DNA of 64,000 nucleotides from Larkinella knui (GCF_003858645.1 NZ_RQJP01000002.1:992001-1056000), one strand, 5' to 3'; shown: positions 53,840 through 63,680, numbered from the stretch's first letter. Translations and numbers: made by a program. The notes: generated by a model from the letters alone, not told the origin.

Positions 53840-55243
53840 ATGCGTGAGAATGTGATTCGGAAAATGGAGCAACTCCCTCCCGATTACCCGGAAGATCTGC
53901 TGGCTTCCATTCGCGAAGTATTTAGCCAGAGCGAAAAAACCATCGTGGTGCTCGACGATGACCCGACCGGCACCCAAACCAGTTCTGGCGTCACCGTGCT
54001 TACGTCGTGGCGGGTGGCACTCATTACGGAAGAGTTGAAAAAAAAGCCGTCTATTCTGTTTATTCTCACCAATTCGCGAAGTCTGCCGGAGCGGGAAGCG
54101 GTTCACATTACCCGGGAAATTGGAAAAAATGTTAACCAGGCGGCCACCGACAGCGGGCGGGAGATCGTGGTGATCAGCCGAAGCGATTCCACCCTGCGCG
54201 GGCATTTTCCGGCCGAAGTGGATGCGATTGCGGAGACACTGGGCATGAAAGACGCCGTCATTGTTTTCATACCGGCTTTTCTGGAAGGCGGTAGGTTAAC
54301 GATTGGCGATGTGCATTATTTACTTGAAAACCAGCAACTCATACCGGTTTCGGAAACACCGTTTGCCCGCGATGTGGTGTTTGGTTACCAAAATTCGAAT
54401 CTGAAACAGTGGGTGGAAGAAAAAACCGGGGGCCGCATCCGGGCCTCGGACGTGAACGCGCTGTCGATTGAAGACATCCGGCTTGGCGGCCCCTCGGCGG
54501 TGAGTGCGAAACTGAAAGCCTGTCCGGCGGGGGCCGTTTGTGTGGTCAATGCCGCCAGTTACCGGGATCTCGAAGTGGTGGTTATGGGCCTGCTGCTGGC
54601 GGAGGAGTCCGGGCAGAAATTCCTCTATCGCAGCTCGGCCACGCTGGTTCCGATCCGGGCGGGGCTGGAATCAGGCCAACGTTTCACTCCCGACAAAGCG
54701 CAGGTGGCTTCGGCCCATGGATCACTCGTGGTGGTCGGCTCCCATGTGCCCAAAACGACGAGCCAGCTTACCTGGCTGTTGGAAAAAGTCCCCTGCCAGT
54801 CCATTGAGGTGAACGTCGCGGAGCTTCTCGCTGCCGCCGAAACCGAGACTCAGTCCCAAACCATCCGCCAGCAAACCGATCAATGGCTGGCGGCCGGAAC
54901 GAATGTGGTGATTTACACCAGTCGGCGGCTCGAAGTGGGGGTTGATTCAGAAAGTAGCCTGGCGATCAATGCCGCCGTATCCGGTTTTCTGGTCAGCCTT
55001 GTGCAAGGGCTCACCGTACGGCCGAAGTTTCTGCTGGCTAAAGGCGGGATTACGGCCAGCGACCTGGCCTCAAAGGGGCTTTCGGCCGAAACGGCTCTCG
55101 TGCTGGGTGCCGTTATTCCCGGTGTTCCGGTCTGGCAGCTGGATGCAAAAAGTAAATTCCCGGGCCTGACTTACGTTGTTTTTCCGGGCAATGTGGGCGA
55201 TCAGACGTCGCTGGAAACGGTGTGCCGGACGTTGGAGCCGTAA
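53840..55243 (+). CDS. Four-carbon acid sugar kinase family protein (DUF1537, OtnK/DtnK-like)
   Basis: A 467-residue cytosolic kinase. The N-terminal domain starts with the family signature VVLDDDPTGTQTSSGVTVLT and SRSDSTLRGHFP; the C-terminal nucleotide-binding domain carries FLLAKGGITASDLASKGL and GAVIPGVPVW. Members phosphorylate 3-oxo-tetronate or D-threonate/D-erythronate. I start at Met of MRENVIRKMEQL, not at the in-frame 53525, because that codon lies inside the divergent dehydrogenase gene. It runs convergently into the DoxX-like gene, 6 nt between stops. Confidence 0.9.
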   Translation: MRENVIRKMEQLPPDYPEDLLASIREVFSQSEKTIVVLDDDPTGTQTSSGVTVLTSWRVALITEELKKKPSILFILTNSRSLPEREAVHITREIGKNVNQAATDSGREIVVISRSDSTLRGHFPAEVDAIAETLGMKDAVIVFIPAFLEGGRLTIGDVHYLLENQQLIPVSETPFARDVVFGYQNSNLKQWVEEKTGGRIRASDVNALSIEDIRLGGPSAVSAKLKACPAGAVCVVNAASYRDLEVVVMGLLLAEESGQKFLYRSSATLVPIRAGLESGQRFTPDKAQVASAHGSLVVVGSHVPKTTSQLTWLLEKVPCQSIEVNVAELLAAAETETQSQTIRQQTDQWLAAGTNVVIYTSRRLEVGVDSESSLAINAAVSGFLVSLVQGLTVRPKFLLAKGGITASDLASKGLSAETALVLGAVIPGVPVWQLDAKSKFPGLTYVVFPGNVGDQTSLETVCRTLEP

Positions 55244-55249
55244 CCCGGT

Positions 55250-56065
55250 TTACAGTCGCGTGGAAGACCGTGCGCCGGTACGAACAATGCTGGTTTTCAG
55301 CCCGTTGAAGCCCGCCATCATGAAGGCGATGCCGCTCATGGCCAATGCCACCAAAAGGCTGGTCAATTCGGGTTCGGCGTGGGGATGGCCCACCACCCGG
55401 GGGGCGTGCAAGACCAGTACCCACAGCAGAAACATCGTCCCCAGCAAAAGGCTCGACAGGTTCCGCTGCCAGTTTAAAGACAGACTGATTGCCGTTCCAA
55501 TAAAAGCCACACCCACAAAATAGGCCCAGAATAAAGGAGCGGCTATCCACGACGGAATCAGCGTTGCGATGTAGCGGGCATAGATAAAATGAAGAATACC
55601 AAAAATCACGAGCGAAACGGCGAACAGAAACTGCCCGGCCGTTATCCGATCGAACCGGTAGTGCTGAGGGGTCGACAAAGACTCCGGCAACAACCCGGAG
55701 GCATAGAAAGCGCCCCCGCTAAAAGCCATCAGTTCAGCGATGATGGTCCAGACCTGGCCGTTGAACAGGTGGGGAATAAGGGCTGGAACATGGAGATAAA
55801 GCGTTAACAACAGAAAAAGCACGCCCAGCCCGAATGCGGTAATAGCGGCTTTTCGCAGCAAACCGATGCTCAGACCAGCCATCAGAAAAGCTATTCCCAA
55901 AGCCATAACTACCACGAACCGGCCGGGAAAATGGGCCGGAAACGGGAATAAAGCCGCCGGAAAATTGCCCCGCACCAGGTGTTCGATTCCCAGCGAAGCG
56001 ATAGCGACGGCGAACAGGATTCGACCTGCTGTAACTTTCCAATTCATCGGTTTGGACGGAGTCAT
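55250..56065 (-). CDS. DoxX-like integral membrane protein, two-repeat form
   Basis: A 271-residue membrane protein of about eight helices arranged as two similar four-helix halves: each half begins with a motif of the type RILFAVAIASLGIEHLVRGNF and TAGQFLFAVSLVIFGILHFIYARY. This is the pattern of DoxX/DUF-type membrane proteins duplicated internally. Function unknown; DoxX relatives are tied to redox stress. Met7 (56047) is an alternative start. The stop lies 6 nt from that of the kinase gene facing it. Confidence 0.7.
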   Translation of the reverse strand: MTPSKPMNWKVTAGRILFAVAIASLGIEHLVRGNFPAALFPFPAHFPGRFVVVMALGIAFLMAGLSIGLLRKAAITAFGLGVLFLLLTLYLHVPALIPHLFNGQVWTIIAELMAFSGGAFYASGLLPESLSTPQHYRFDRITAGQFLFAVSLVIFGILHFIYARYIATLIPSWIAAPLFWAYFVGVAFIGTAISLSLNWQRNLSSLLLGTMFLLWVLVLHAPRVVGHPHAEPELTSLLVALAMSGIAFMMAGFNGLKTSIVRTGARSSTRL

Positions 56066-56418
56066 TGGTTCGATTAACTTTAGAAAACACGCTTTGCGGG
56101 CTCTACCCGCCGGAAGTTCATCTCACAGGTTTCGGTTTGAAAAAACCGGTCAATCGCCCAAACAAAAAAGCATGGGGCCTATTCTTCGTTAGTCAGGCAG
56201 TCGTAAATATGGATACCCCGGCGGAGCTTGCCAACGAAGCGGGACCGACGACTTGATGCCGTTGACAGACGATGAAACGGGACGTACCAACCGCTTCGTC
56301 AGGTGGGTACGAACGCTGGTCATACGCCATCCGGCGTTCGTCGGCTCACCCCGCGCAACGCCCCTGGACCGTCGAGTTAATTAGCTACTTTTTCGATACT
56401 TTTGGTGGACCAGTTCGT

Positions 56419-57516
56419 ATGCGTATGCTCCGCGCTCAGCCATCGGTTTATCGGGAAATCAGGATCCACGTGGTGGCCTGGCTGTGCTACCTTGTTATTC
56501 AGGTGCTGGCGCTGGACAAATTTGAACACCGGCACGCGGAAAACCTGCTGTCGGCCCTCGCGCAGTTACCGGCGCAACTGCTGTTTACGTATACGATGCT
56601 GTATGGGCTCATTCCGGCCTATTTGTTGACCCAGCAATACATTCGGTTTAGCCTGCTGACGCTGGCCACCTTGTTGCTGGGCGGTTTTCTCTATTGGGAA
56701 GGCTCGTATTACTTATACCTGGTCCCTTTCGAGCCTGCCCGGCTGGCACTGGAAACCCCTTGGGACCCAGGCCGTATCCTGCTGTGTGCCTTCTACTTAC
56801 TCTGCACCAGCGGCCTGCTGATCGGCTTCCACATGATCCGTTTTGGTTTCCGCCAGCAGCGGTTGAATCAGCAACTCGTCATTGCCAATCAAAGCATTGA
56901 ATTGAAATCGCTGAAGGACCAGATCAACCCCCACTTTCTGTTCAACACGCTCAATAACCTCTACGGCCTTACCAGTCAGGATTCCCAAAAAGCGGGCGAA
57001 GTGGTGATGCGACTGGCCCAGTTGATGCAGTATATGCTTTACGAAGGCAATCGGACGCGGGTTCCGTTGTGCAAAGAGATGGAGTATCTGCAAAATTACC
57101 TGGCCCTGGAGCGCATTCGCTACGGCGATCGGCTGCACCTGTCCTGGCAAGTCAAGGGCGCCACCGAATCCGTTTATATTGCCCCGCTTATTCTGCTGCC
57201 GTTCGTCGAAAATGCGTTTAAACACGGGGTAAGCCGCCAGTTGGATGACGCCTGGATTCAGATTCAACTCACGGTAGGGCCGGACGACCTGATTTTCAAA
57301 GTCGAAAATAGTAAGCCTGACGGAAGCAACCAGACACCGGCAACCGGTATTGGTTTACCCAATATTGCCAAACGACTGCAATTGATCTACCCCGACCGCC
57401 ATCAGCTTCGGCACCTCAATGGCACCGGAACGTATTTAGTGACCCTGAAACTGGAGTTGACGAGCGCTGATTTTAAACCGGCGAAAAACTATGAAGATCC
57501 GCTGTTTGCTGGTTGA
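56419..57516 (+). CDS. LytS/YehU-type sensor histidine kinase
   Basis: A 365-residue inner-membrane kinase. Four hydrophobic helices fill the first 140 residues, then a short coiled linker (RFGFRQQRLNQQL), and the His_kinase domain with QINPHFLFNTLNNLYGLT (His172 is the phosphate acceptor) and an ATPase end with NAFKHG and GIGLPNIAKRL. This is the 5TM-less LytS/AlgZ class of Bacteroidota. An upstream in-frame Met at 56272 would add about 49 residues of non-conserved leader, so I prefer ATG 56419. Its end overlaps the response regulator start by 26 nt. Confidence 0.92.
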   Translation: MRMLRAQPSVYREIRIHVVAWLCYLVIQVLALDKFEHRHAENLLSALAQLPAQLLFTYTMLYGLIPAYLLTQQYIRFSLLTLATLLLGGFLYWEGSYYLYLVPFEPARLALETPWDPGRILLCAFYLLCTSGLLIGFHMIRFGFRQQRLNQQLVIANQSIELKSLKDQINPHFLFNTLNNLYGLTSQDSQKAGEVVMRLAQLMQYMLYEGNRTRVPLCKEMEYLQNYLALERIRYGDRLHLSWQVKGATESVYIAPLILLPFVENAFKHGVSRQLDDAWIQIQLTVGPDDLIFKVENSKPDGSNQTPATGIGLPNIAKRLQLIYPDRHQLRHLNGTGTYLVTLKLELTSADFKPAKNYEDPLFAG

Positions 57517-58222
57517 TGATGAACCGATTGCCCTGAATGTGCTGGCCTCGTATGTTCGGCAGGTCGAGACCCTGGAACTGGTTGGCCAGTGCCGTTCGGC
57601 GGTGGAAGCCTTTACGCTGCTGCAAAGCAAACCGGTCGATCTGCTGTTTCTGGATATTCAGATGCCCCAGCTCTCCGGTCTGGACTTGCTGCGCACGCTT
57701 CCCAATCCGCCGAAAACCATTATTACCTCGGCCTACCGCGAATACGCGCTGGACGGCTACGAACTGGATGTACTGGATTACCTGATCAAGCCCGTTCCGT
57801 TTGAGCGCTTCATGAAAGCCGTGGGGAAAGTATTTACCCACAAAATGCCGGTTCAGCTCCCGAATCCGGTGGTGACTGACGAGCCGTTTCTGTTTGTCAA
57901 AGAAGACCGTACGTTAATCCGGATTGGGCTTTGTGATATTGTCTGGCTGGAAAGTTTGCGGGATTACGTCAAGATTGCGACGCTGACCCGGCAGGTAGTT
58001 ACCCGTCAAACGCTGGGGTATTACCAGGAGTTGCTGCCCGCCGAACAGTTCCTGCGAATTCACCGGTCATTCATGGTGGCGAAAGCTAAAATCGTTTCGA
58101 TGACCGAAACCCGGATTCAGGTGGTCGGCCAGACGCTGCCCATCGGCCGGTATTACAAACCGCAGGTCTTCGATCAGTTGCAGGTTCGGGATCTGCTGCG
58201 ACCTACCAGTGAACGTTGCTGA
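57491..58222 (+). CDS. LytTR-family response regulator
   Basis: A 243-residue transcriptional regulator: receiver domain with DDE (9-11), phosphoacceptor Asp55 (LLFLDIQMP) and Lys100 (YLIKPVPF), then a LytTR DNA-binding domain (about 135-235, LVKEDRTLIRIGLCDIVWLESLRDYVKI ... RTHRSFMVA-like). It is the partner of the LytS-like kinase with which it overlaps by 26 nt. Targets cannot be read from the sequence. Confidence 0.95.
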   Translation: MKIRCLLVDDEPIALNVLASYVRQVETLELVGQCRSAVEAFTLLQSKPVDLLFLDIQMPQLSGLDLLRTLPNPPKTIITSAYREYALDGYELDVLDYLIKPVPFERFMKAVGKVFTHKMPVQLPNPVVTDEPFLFVKEDRTLIRIGLCDIVWLESLRDYVKIATLTRQVVTRQTLGYYQELLPAEQFLRIHRSFMVAKAKIVSMTETRIQVVGQTLPIGRYYKPQVFDQLQVRDLLRPTSERC

Positions 58223-58346
58223 AGTTTACGGTTATGTTAACTCCGGTGACACCGACTTCTCCAAGGCTTTACGTTCCGGTAATCGTCGAGTAACAGTCTA
58301 GCGGGTTCTTTGTGATCGATTATTCAGCTCACATAGCATCTGATTC

Positions 58347-59810
58347 ATGAAAATTTCTCCACTCCGCTTTTCCGGCAAAGCTACGGCCCTGGTTGCTCTG
58401 GCTCTCTACGGTTGTACGCTCCAGGACCACATTCAGCAGCCGTCGGAGGCCGATCTGAAAAGTCGTTCGGTTACGCCTGTTCTGGTCAAAAAGCTGTCAG
58501 GTTTCGAAAATCTGGACGTTTTTGCCCTGCTTAGCTCCGACGACAAACTGGACCAGTCGCCCAATTACATTTTCGGCGGGTCGGCCGATGGCGCCGGGTT
58601 GTTAAAAAATAACGACAACACCTACACCATGCTGGTCAACAATGAAGACAACTTTGCCGTATCCCGGCTGACCTTCGACCAAACGTTTAAGCCCGTCAAA
58701 GGGGAATACCTGCTCAATTCCGACGGTGCCCAGTGGCGGCTGTGTTCGGCCACGATGGCGACGCCCGCCGAACACGGTTTTGGTCCGTTGTTTCTAACCT
58801 GCGGAGAAAGTGGTGAAGAATCGCGCATTCACGCCCTGAATCCGTACGGCGACCCCTCTTCGGCCGGCGTCACGAAAGAAAAACCGGCCTTGGGTCGTCA
58901 GAGCGCCGAAAATGCCGTTCCGCTGCCCAAAACCGCCTTTCCGGGCAAAACCGTTATTGTCATCGGTGATGACGACAGCGCCATTTACGGCGGTCAGATT
59001 CTGGTCTACATCAGCAATACCGTGGGTGATCTCGACAACGGCAGCTATTACATCATGCGCCGGAAAGACCTGAATCAAAAGGAAATGGCCATAAAAACCG
59101 GCGAATTCCACGACGTGGAATTTGTCAAAATCGACAACCAGGCTACCTTGACGGGGTTGCAGATCAATCAGAAAGTGGACGACGTAAAAGCCATCAAATT
59201 TGGCCGCGTCGAGGATGTCGATTACCGCAAAGGCGGTGGCGCAAATGGTCGTGAGGTTTATTTTACCGTAACAGGACAAAATAATACCGGGGTCAACGCC
59301 GATTATTCCCGCTCCAAATACGGACGCATTTACCGCCTGACGCTGGATGCCGCCGATCCGACCAAAGGAAAGCTCGAACTCCTGATCGACGGCGACGACC
59401 GCAACGGGATTGCCAAACAGTTTCAGGACCCGGACAATATTCTGGTGACGGAAAACTACGCCTACATCCAGGAGGACCCCAATGGCTACGGCGACGAAAC
59501 CCACGACGCCTACATCTACCAGTATAACCTGACTACCGGCGCTTTAAAACCGGTATTTGAACTGGACCATCGCCGAAATCAGGCCGATGCGGCCAAATAT
59601 AACGTTGGCGGTACGTCAAAATTCGGAGACTGGGAAAGTAGCGGCATCATCGACATCTCCGACATCATCGGTATTCCCAACACCTTTGTTTTTGGCGTTC
59701 AGGCGCACACCTGGACCGACGATAAATACAAGGGCGTCGATGGCGGTTCGAAACGAACCAGCGAGAAGCAGGCCAGCCAGTTGGTGATCGTCAAAGGTCT
59801 TCCGCGTTAA
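58347..59810 (+). CDS. PhoX-like (DUF839) lipoprotein
   Basis: A 487-residue lipoprotein (lipobox LYGC, Cys23). The rest is beta-rich with motifs of the PhoX/DUF839 family: LVNNEDNFAVSRLTF, FLTCGESGEESRIHALNPYG, FGRVEDVDYRKGG, DPDNILVTENYAYIQED. PhoX enzymes are calcium/iron-dependent alkaline phosphatases; whether the metal ligands are complete here needs an alignment. It is followed by a strong terminator and then, 67 nt after its stop, by the di-heme peroxidase gene, a neighbourhood that recurs in Bacteroidota. Confidence 0.7.
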   Translation: MKISPLRFSGKATALVALALYGCTLQDHIQQPSEADLKSRSVTPVLVKKLSGFENLDVFALLSSDDKLDQSPNYIFGGSADGAGLLKNNDNTYTMLVNNEDNFAVSRLTFDQTFKPVKGEYLLNSDGAQWRLCSATMATPAEHGFGPLFLTCGESGEESRIHALNPYGDPSSAGVTKEKPALGRQSAENAVPLPKTAFPGKTVIVIGDDDSAIYGGQILVYISNTVGDLDNGSYYIMRRKDLNQKEMAIKTGEFHDVEFVKIDNQATLTGLQINQKVDDVKAIKFGRVEDVDYRKGGGANGREVYFTVTGQNNTGVNADYSRSKYGRIYRLTLDAADPTKGKLELLIDGDDRNGIAKQFQDPDNILVTENYAYIQEDPNGYGDETHDAYIYQYNLTTGALKPVFELDHRRNQADAAKYNVGGTSKFGDWESSGIIDISDIIGIPNTFVFGVQAHTWTDDKYKGVDGGSKRTSEKQASQLVIVKGLPR

Positions 59811-59834
59811 TCTTCCTCATTTCCTTTAACCACT

Positions 59835-59864
59835 TCCTGCCGGCGCAATCCGGCAGGATTTTTT
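59835..59864 (+). terminator. Intrinsic terminator after the PhoX-like gene
   Basis: A perfect 9-bp stem TCCTGCCGG/CCGGCAGGA with a 6-nt loop, followed by TTTTTT. It ends 14 nt before the peroxidase ATG, so it would limit, or conditionally attenuate, read-through into that gene. Confidence 0.88.
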
Positions 59865-59877
59865 CATCTACTCCACG

Positions 59878-61713
59878 ATGAAACGGATTCTGTTTCTGGG
59901 TACGGCAGCCCTGTTGTTGCTGGCGACTTATTTTGGTTTTCGGCAGCTGAAACAACCGGTTCTGACGCCGGTTGAGCAGGTTCAGGCGCGGTTTCTGCGC
60001 GATGTTGCTTTGCTGGATTCCGCCACCCGCCTGCTGCAAACCGCCGTTGCGAATGGCAACGCCGAAACCCGCCAAACCGCTTTTCGCCGGGCGCGTCTGA
60101 GCTGGAAACGGGTGGAGTGGCTGACCGAATATTATTTCCCGGCAACGGCCAAAGCCATCAACGGCGCTGCCGTGCCGGAATATGAGGAATCGGATGCCAA
60201 AACGATTGAGCCCGAAGGTTTTCAGGTAATCGAACCGCTGCTTTTTCCCGCTCCTGATCCGGAACAACACGAACAACTCGTGGCGCAAACGGCTATTCTG
60301 GCCTCCAACGTCAAACGGCTGACCATCGTGGCCCGGAACAATCCGACCACCGACGCCCATCTCTTTGATGCGCTTCGGCTGGAAGTGTTTCGGATCATCA
60401 GTCTGGGAATCACCGGTTTTGATTCGCCCGTTGCGCAATATTCACTTCCCGAAACCGCAGCGGCTCTGGAAAGCCTCGAACAGTATCTGGCCTTTTACCG
60501 GCCGGAGCTACAGGCCCGGAATGGGCGGGTCGCGGATGCGCTGCAAACGATTTTTCAACGCGCTCAAAAGCAATTGAAGTCCGATTCGGGGCCGGAGGCA
60601 TTCAATCGATTTGATCGGCTGGCCTTTATTACCGAAATCGCCAATCCGATCAGCGGGCTTCTTCTGGATGCCCAGAATGCACTGGAAATCAAGCCCTTTC
60701 GAGAATCGCGCGGACTGCGTTCCGACGCGCGGACGCTTTTTTCGGCCAACGTCTTTGACGCCAGTCATTATGCCCCCGGCACGGATTACCGGGCGACACC
60801 CCACCGGATTGCGCTGGGAAAAATGCTCTTTGCCGACCCGGTTTTGTCCGGAAACGGGAGCCGGGCCTGCATCAGTTGCCACCAGCCCGAGCGGGCTTTT
60901 ACCGACGCCATGCCCCGCAACCGGACCCTCGACGGCGGCAAGTCGGTTTTACGCAACACGCCAACGCTCTGGAACGTCGGACTGCAACGCGCTTTGTTTG
61001 CCGATTCGCGGGTCACGTTTCTGGAAGATCAGGCAACCGACGTCGTTACCAGCCCGGATGAAATGCACGGATCTTTTGAAAAAGTTGCGGACAAGCTGAA
61101 GGCCAATCCGGCGTATGCGAAGCCGTTTGCCGCTGCCTACGCCGATGGTATCACGTCTTTCAACATCCGCAACGCCCTGGCCAGTTACGAGCGGTCGCTG
61201 GTGAGTCTCAACAGCCGGTTCGACCAGTACGTTCGGGGCGAAAAAGGTGCCCTGGATGCGCAGGAAATCCGGGGATTCAATCTGTTTGCCGGAAAAGCAA
61301 AATGCGCCACCTGCCACTTTCTACCGCTGACCAACGGGCTGGTCCCACCCCATTTTGAAAAAAGCGAAAGTGAGAACCTGGGCGTTCCGCAACGGGTAGT
61401 CTGGAAAAAAGCCACGCTGGATTCCGATCCGGGAAAAATCAATCATACCGGGGGCAAAATTCACCGGAGTTCATTTAAAACGCCCACCGTGCGCAATGTG
61501 GCCTTGACGGCACCCTACATGCACAACGGTGCGTTTCGAACCCTGGAAGAAGTCATTGATTTTTATGATCGGGGGGGTGGAAAAGGAATCGGCATTACGC
61601 AGGAAAACCAGACGCTGCCCGAAGACCCGCTTCGGTTAGATCAATCGGAAAAAGCCGCGCTGGTCGCCTTTCTGAAAGCCCTGAGCGATTCAAAACCGTT
61701 CGGGAATCCGTAA
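59878..61713 (+). CDS. Imelysin-like/di-heme cytochrome c peroxidase fusion
   Basis: A 611-residue exported protein with an N-terminal membrane anchor or signal (about 1-22). Residues 30-230 are all-helical and carry imelysin-like features (RRARLSWKRVEWLTEYYFP). The C-terminal 330 residues are a MauG/CcpA-type di-heme peroxidase with CISCH (Cys331-His335) and CATCH (Cys476-His480) heme sites and NTPTLWNVG, ASYERSLVS, APYMHNG family motifs. It probably reduces peroxide in the periplasm or on the cell surface; imelysins are iron-regulated, so a link to iron or heme supply is possible. Confidence 0.88.
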   Translation: MKRILFLGTAALLLLATYFGFRQLKQPVLTPVEQVQARFLRDVALLDSATRLLQTAVANGNAETRQTAFRRARLSWKRVEWLTEYYFPATAKAINGAAVPEYEESDAKTIEPEGFQVIEPLLFPAPDPEQHEQLVAQTAILASNVKRLTIVARNNPTTDAHLFDALRLEVFRIISLGITGFDSPVAQYSLPETAAALESLEQYLAFYRPELQARNGRVADALQTIFQRAQKQLKSDSGPEAFNRFDRLAFITEIANPISGLLLDAQNALEIKPFRESRGLRSDARTLFSANVFDASHYAPGTDYRATPHRIALGKMLFADPVLSGNGSRACISCHQPERAFTDAMPRNRTLDGGKSVLRNTPTLWNVGLQRALFADSRVTFLEDQATDVVTSPDEMHGSFEKVADKLKANPAYAKPFAAAYADGITSFNIRNALASYERSLVSLNSRFDQYVRGEKGALDAQEIRGFNLFAGKAKCATCHFLPLTNGLVPPHFEKSESENLGVPQRVVWKKATLDSDPGKINHTGGKIHRSSFKTPTVRNVALTAPYMHNGAFRTLEEVIDFYDRGGGKGIGITQENQTLPEDPLRLDQSEKAALVAFLKALSDSKPFGNP

Positions 61714-61805
61714 TTACTCGTCGGATGCCCGGTTTCACCCGACCAGCCAATCATAGCCGGGCGATTGGGGATACTGGCCCACACGTTGGGCCCAGTCGGA
61801 AGTCC

Positions 61806-62195
61806 TCATTGCTTGGTGAGCACCATCAACCCGCCATTCGTTTGACTGGCACCATTGCCCCACGTACCTTCCAGCTTGTTGAAGTCCTCTTTAATATCGC
61901 AGCGAAACGAAAAAGTGGTGCCCGTACGGACGTAGGTTGCCGTAATGACGTTGCCTGATACATTGAAAGTTCCCATTCGGTCGCTTCCCTGCAAAGCCCC
62001 GCTGCTTGTGAGTATCATGGTATCCCAGGTAATGTTGGGAACCGTAGTAGCGTTGGTGCTGTATTTTCCAATCCAACTGCCAACCACGGAACCCGGTGCA
62101 GGATCGTCATTCTGTTTGCAGGAACTGGCTACGGCCATAGGGATCAGAAAAAGTAACAACAGAGACCAATGCCTGGTAAACGATGCGGTGTACAT
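61806..62195 (-). CDS. Small lipocalin-like lipoprotein
   Basis: A 129-residue lipoprotein with lipobox VASSC (Cys26). After a short linker, an antiparallel beta pattern (VVGSWIGKYSTNATTVPN, GTFNVSGNVITATYVRTGTTFSF, NKLEGTWGNGASQTNGG) resembles a small lipocalin-like barrel common in Bacteroidota. Function unknown. It faces the peroxidase gene convergently. Confidence 0.7.
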   Translation of the reverse strand: MYTASFTRHWSLLLLFLIPMAVASSCKQNDDPAPGSVVGSWIGKYSTNATTVPNITWDTMILTSSGALQGSDRMGTFNVSGNVITATYVRTGTTFSFRCDIKEDFNKLEGTWGNGASQTNGGLMVLTKQ

Positions 62196-62413
62196 TTTGC
62201 GTAGATTTTAGTGTTGGTGCTATGAAACGGAGTTTAAATTTATCAATAAAACCCGGCCCAATCAATAACCCATTACACCACTTCCGGTTAACGCGACAGG
62301 ATTGATTTAAATAAACTACTCTACGCCCAAATAACGGTTTTGACTACAACAAGAATCGATTCGGTTACGTAGGCTTCTTCGTTGCTGCGGATCTTTGTAA
62401 AAAAAGCAGAACG

Positions 62414-63301
62414 ATGAAAATTATAATCACAGGTTCAGTAGGACACATCAGCAAGCCGCTGGCAAAGGCGTTGGTGCAAAACGGTCATACCGTTGCGGTA
62501 ATCAGCAGCAACCCCGAAAAACAAAAAGACATTGAAGCCCTGGGGGCTACTGCGGCCATTGGCTCTCTGGAAGACGTTGATTTTCTGACGACTACGTTGG
62601 CCGGTGCCGATGCCGTGTATTGTATGGTTCCGCCCAAGTACACCGAACCCGATTTGAGAGCGTATTACCGGCGGATAGGCCGCAACTATGCGTCGGCCAT
62701 CAGGCAGACGGGTACAAAGCGGGTGGTCAATCTGAGCAGCTACGGCGCAGACTTGGACAAAGGCACCGGGATTATTCTGGGGGCTCACGATGTGGAAGGC
62801 CTGTTGAATGAACTGCCGGAGGCAGCCATTACGCATTTGCGCCCCACGTATTTCTACTACAATCTGTACAATTTCGTCGACATGATAAAGACGCTGGGCT
62901 TCATTGGTGCCAACTACGGTGGGGATGACCGACTTGTCATGGTTGACCCCGCCGACATTGCCGCTGTGGTTGCCGAAGAGCTGACCAGACCGGCCAGCGG
63001 CCAGACGGTTCGCTACATAGCGAGCGACGAGCGCACGGCCAGCGAAACCGCCCGGTGCCTGGGCGAGGCCATTGGCAAGCCGGATTTAAAATGGGTCCTT
63101 TTTACCGATGAACAGGTCCGAAGCCGGATGGAAGCGAATGGCATGTCGGCACAGTTTGCCGCCGACTTTGCGGATCTGGGGGCCAGCATTCACAGTGGCG
63201 CAATGCGGCAGGATTATGACCGGCATCAGCCCACGGATATAGGGAAGGTGAAACTGGAAGATTTTGCAAAAGAATTTGCCGCGACTTATTCTAAAGCCTA
63301 A
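62414..63301 (+). CDS. NmrA-like NAD(P)-binding protein
   Basis: A 295-residue atypical SDR. The NAD(P)-binding turn reads ITGSVGHISKPLAKAL and differs from the usual GATGxxG; the region DAVYCMVPPKY, then KRVVNLSSYGADLDKG, HLRPTYFYYNL and YGGDDRLVMVDPADIAAVVAEEL are typical of NmrA/quinone-oxidoreductase 2-like proteins, which act as redox sensors or NAD(P)H:quinone reductases. Substrate unknown. It ends in a strong intrinsic terminator. Confidence 0.88.
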   Translation: MKIIITGSVGHISKPLAKALVQNGHTVAVISSNPEKQKDIEALGATAAIGSLEDVDFLTTTLAGADAVYCMVPPKYTEPDLRAYYRRIGRNYASAIRQTGTKRVVNLSSYGADLDKGTGIILGAHDVEGLLNELPEAAITHLRPTYFYYNLYNFVDMIKTLGFIGANYGGDDRLVMVDPADIAAVVAEELTRPASGQTVRYIASDERTASETARCLGEAIGKPDLKWVLFTDEQVRSRMEANGMSAQFAADFADLGASIHSGAMRQDYDRHQPTDIGKVKLEDFAKEFAATYSKA

Positions 63302-63312
63302 CCGTTCCTGTG

Positions 63313-63348
63313 CCGGAAGAGGCCGCAGAACGGCCTCTTCCGGTTTTT
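63313..63348 (+). terminator. Intrinsic terminator of the NmrA-like gene
   Basis: A perfect 13-bp GC-rich stem (63313-63325 with 63331-63343), loop CAGAA, followed by TTTTT. It starts 11 nt after the stop codon. Confidence 0.95.
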
Positions 63349-63665
63349 ACTTTTGTGTCGAGCAGCCGTCTAAAGCTCCTTTTTCAAACATAAAAAATCG
63401 ACAGCCCATTTAACGGTAAATGAAATGGCCTGTTTGAGCATTCCCAGTCCTTCAGCACGTTAGTCAAAACCAGTCGGGCAAAGTACCGCACCCCAAAAGG
63501 CCAACCCGTTTTCCATCGACCGACAGAGCCGGGTCAGGCATCGGAAAGAGGACGTTTAGCCGACTGCGTGTGCGTTCCGGAACGGTCGTACGACCAAGAA
63601 ATTTTCGATGGTTAACCCGTGTATCCATCCGATTCGAGCTAAAAAGGTAGTATTATTGTAGGAAT

Positions 63666-63680
63666 ACCAAAATTTTTGGT
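63666..63680. promoter_or_regulatory. Operator-like palindrome upstream of the antiporter gene
   Basis: ACCAAAA and TTTTGGT form a perfect 7-bp dyad around a single T, 54 bp before the antiporter ATG. Only symmetry and position support a role in regulation. Confidence 0.35.
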
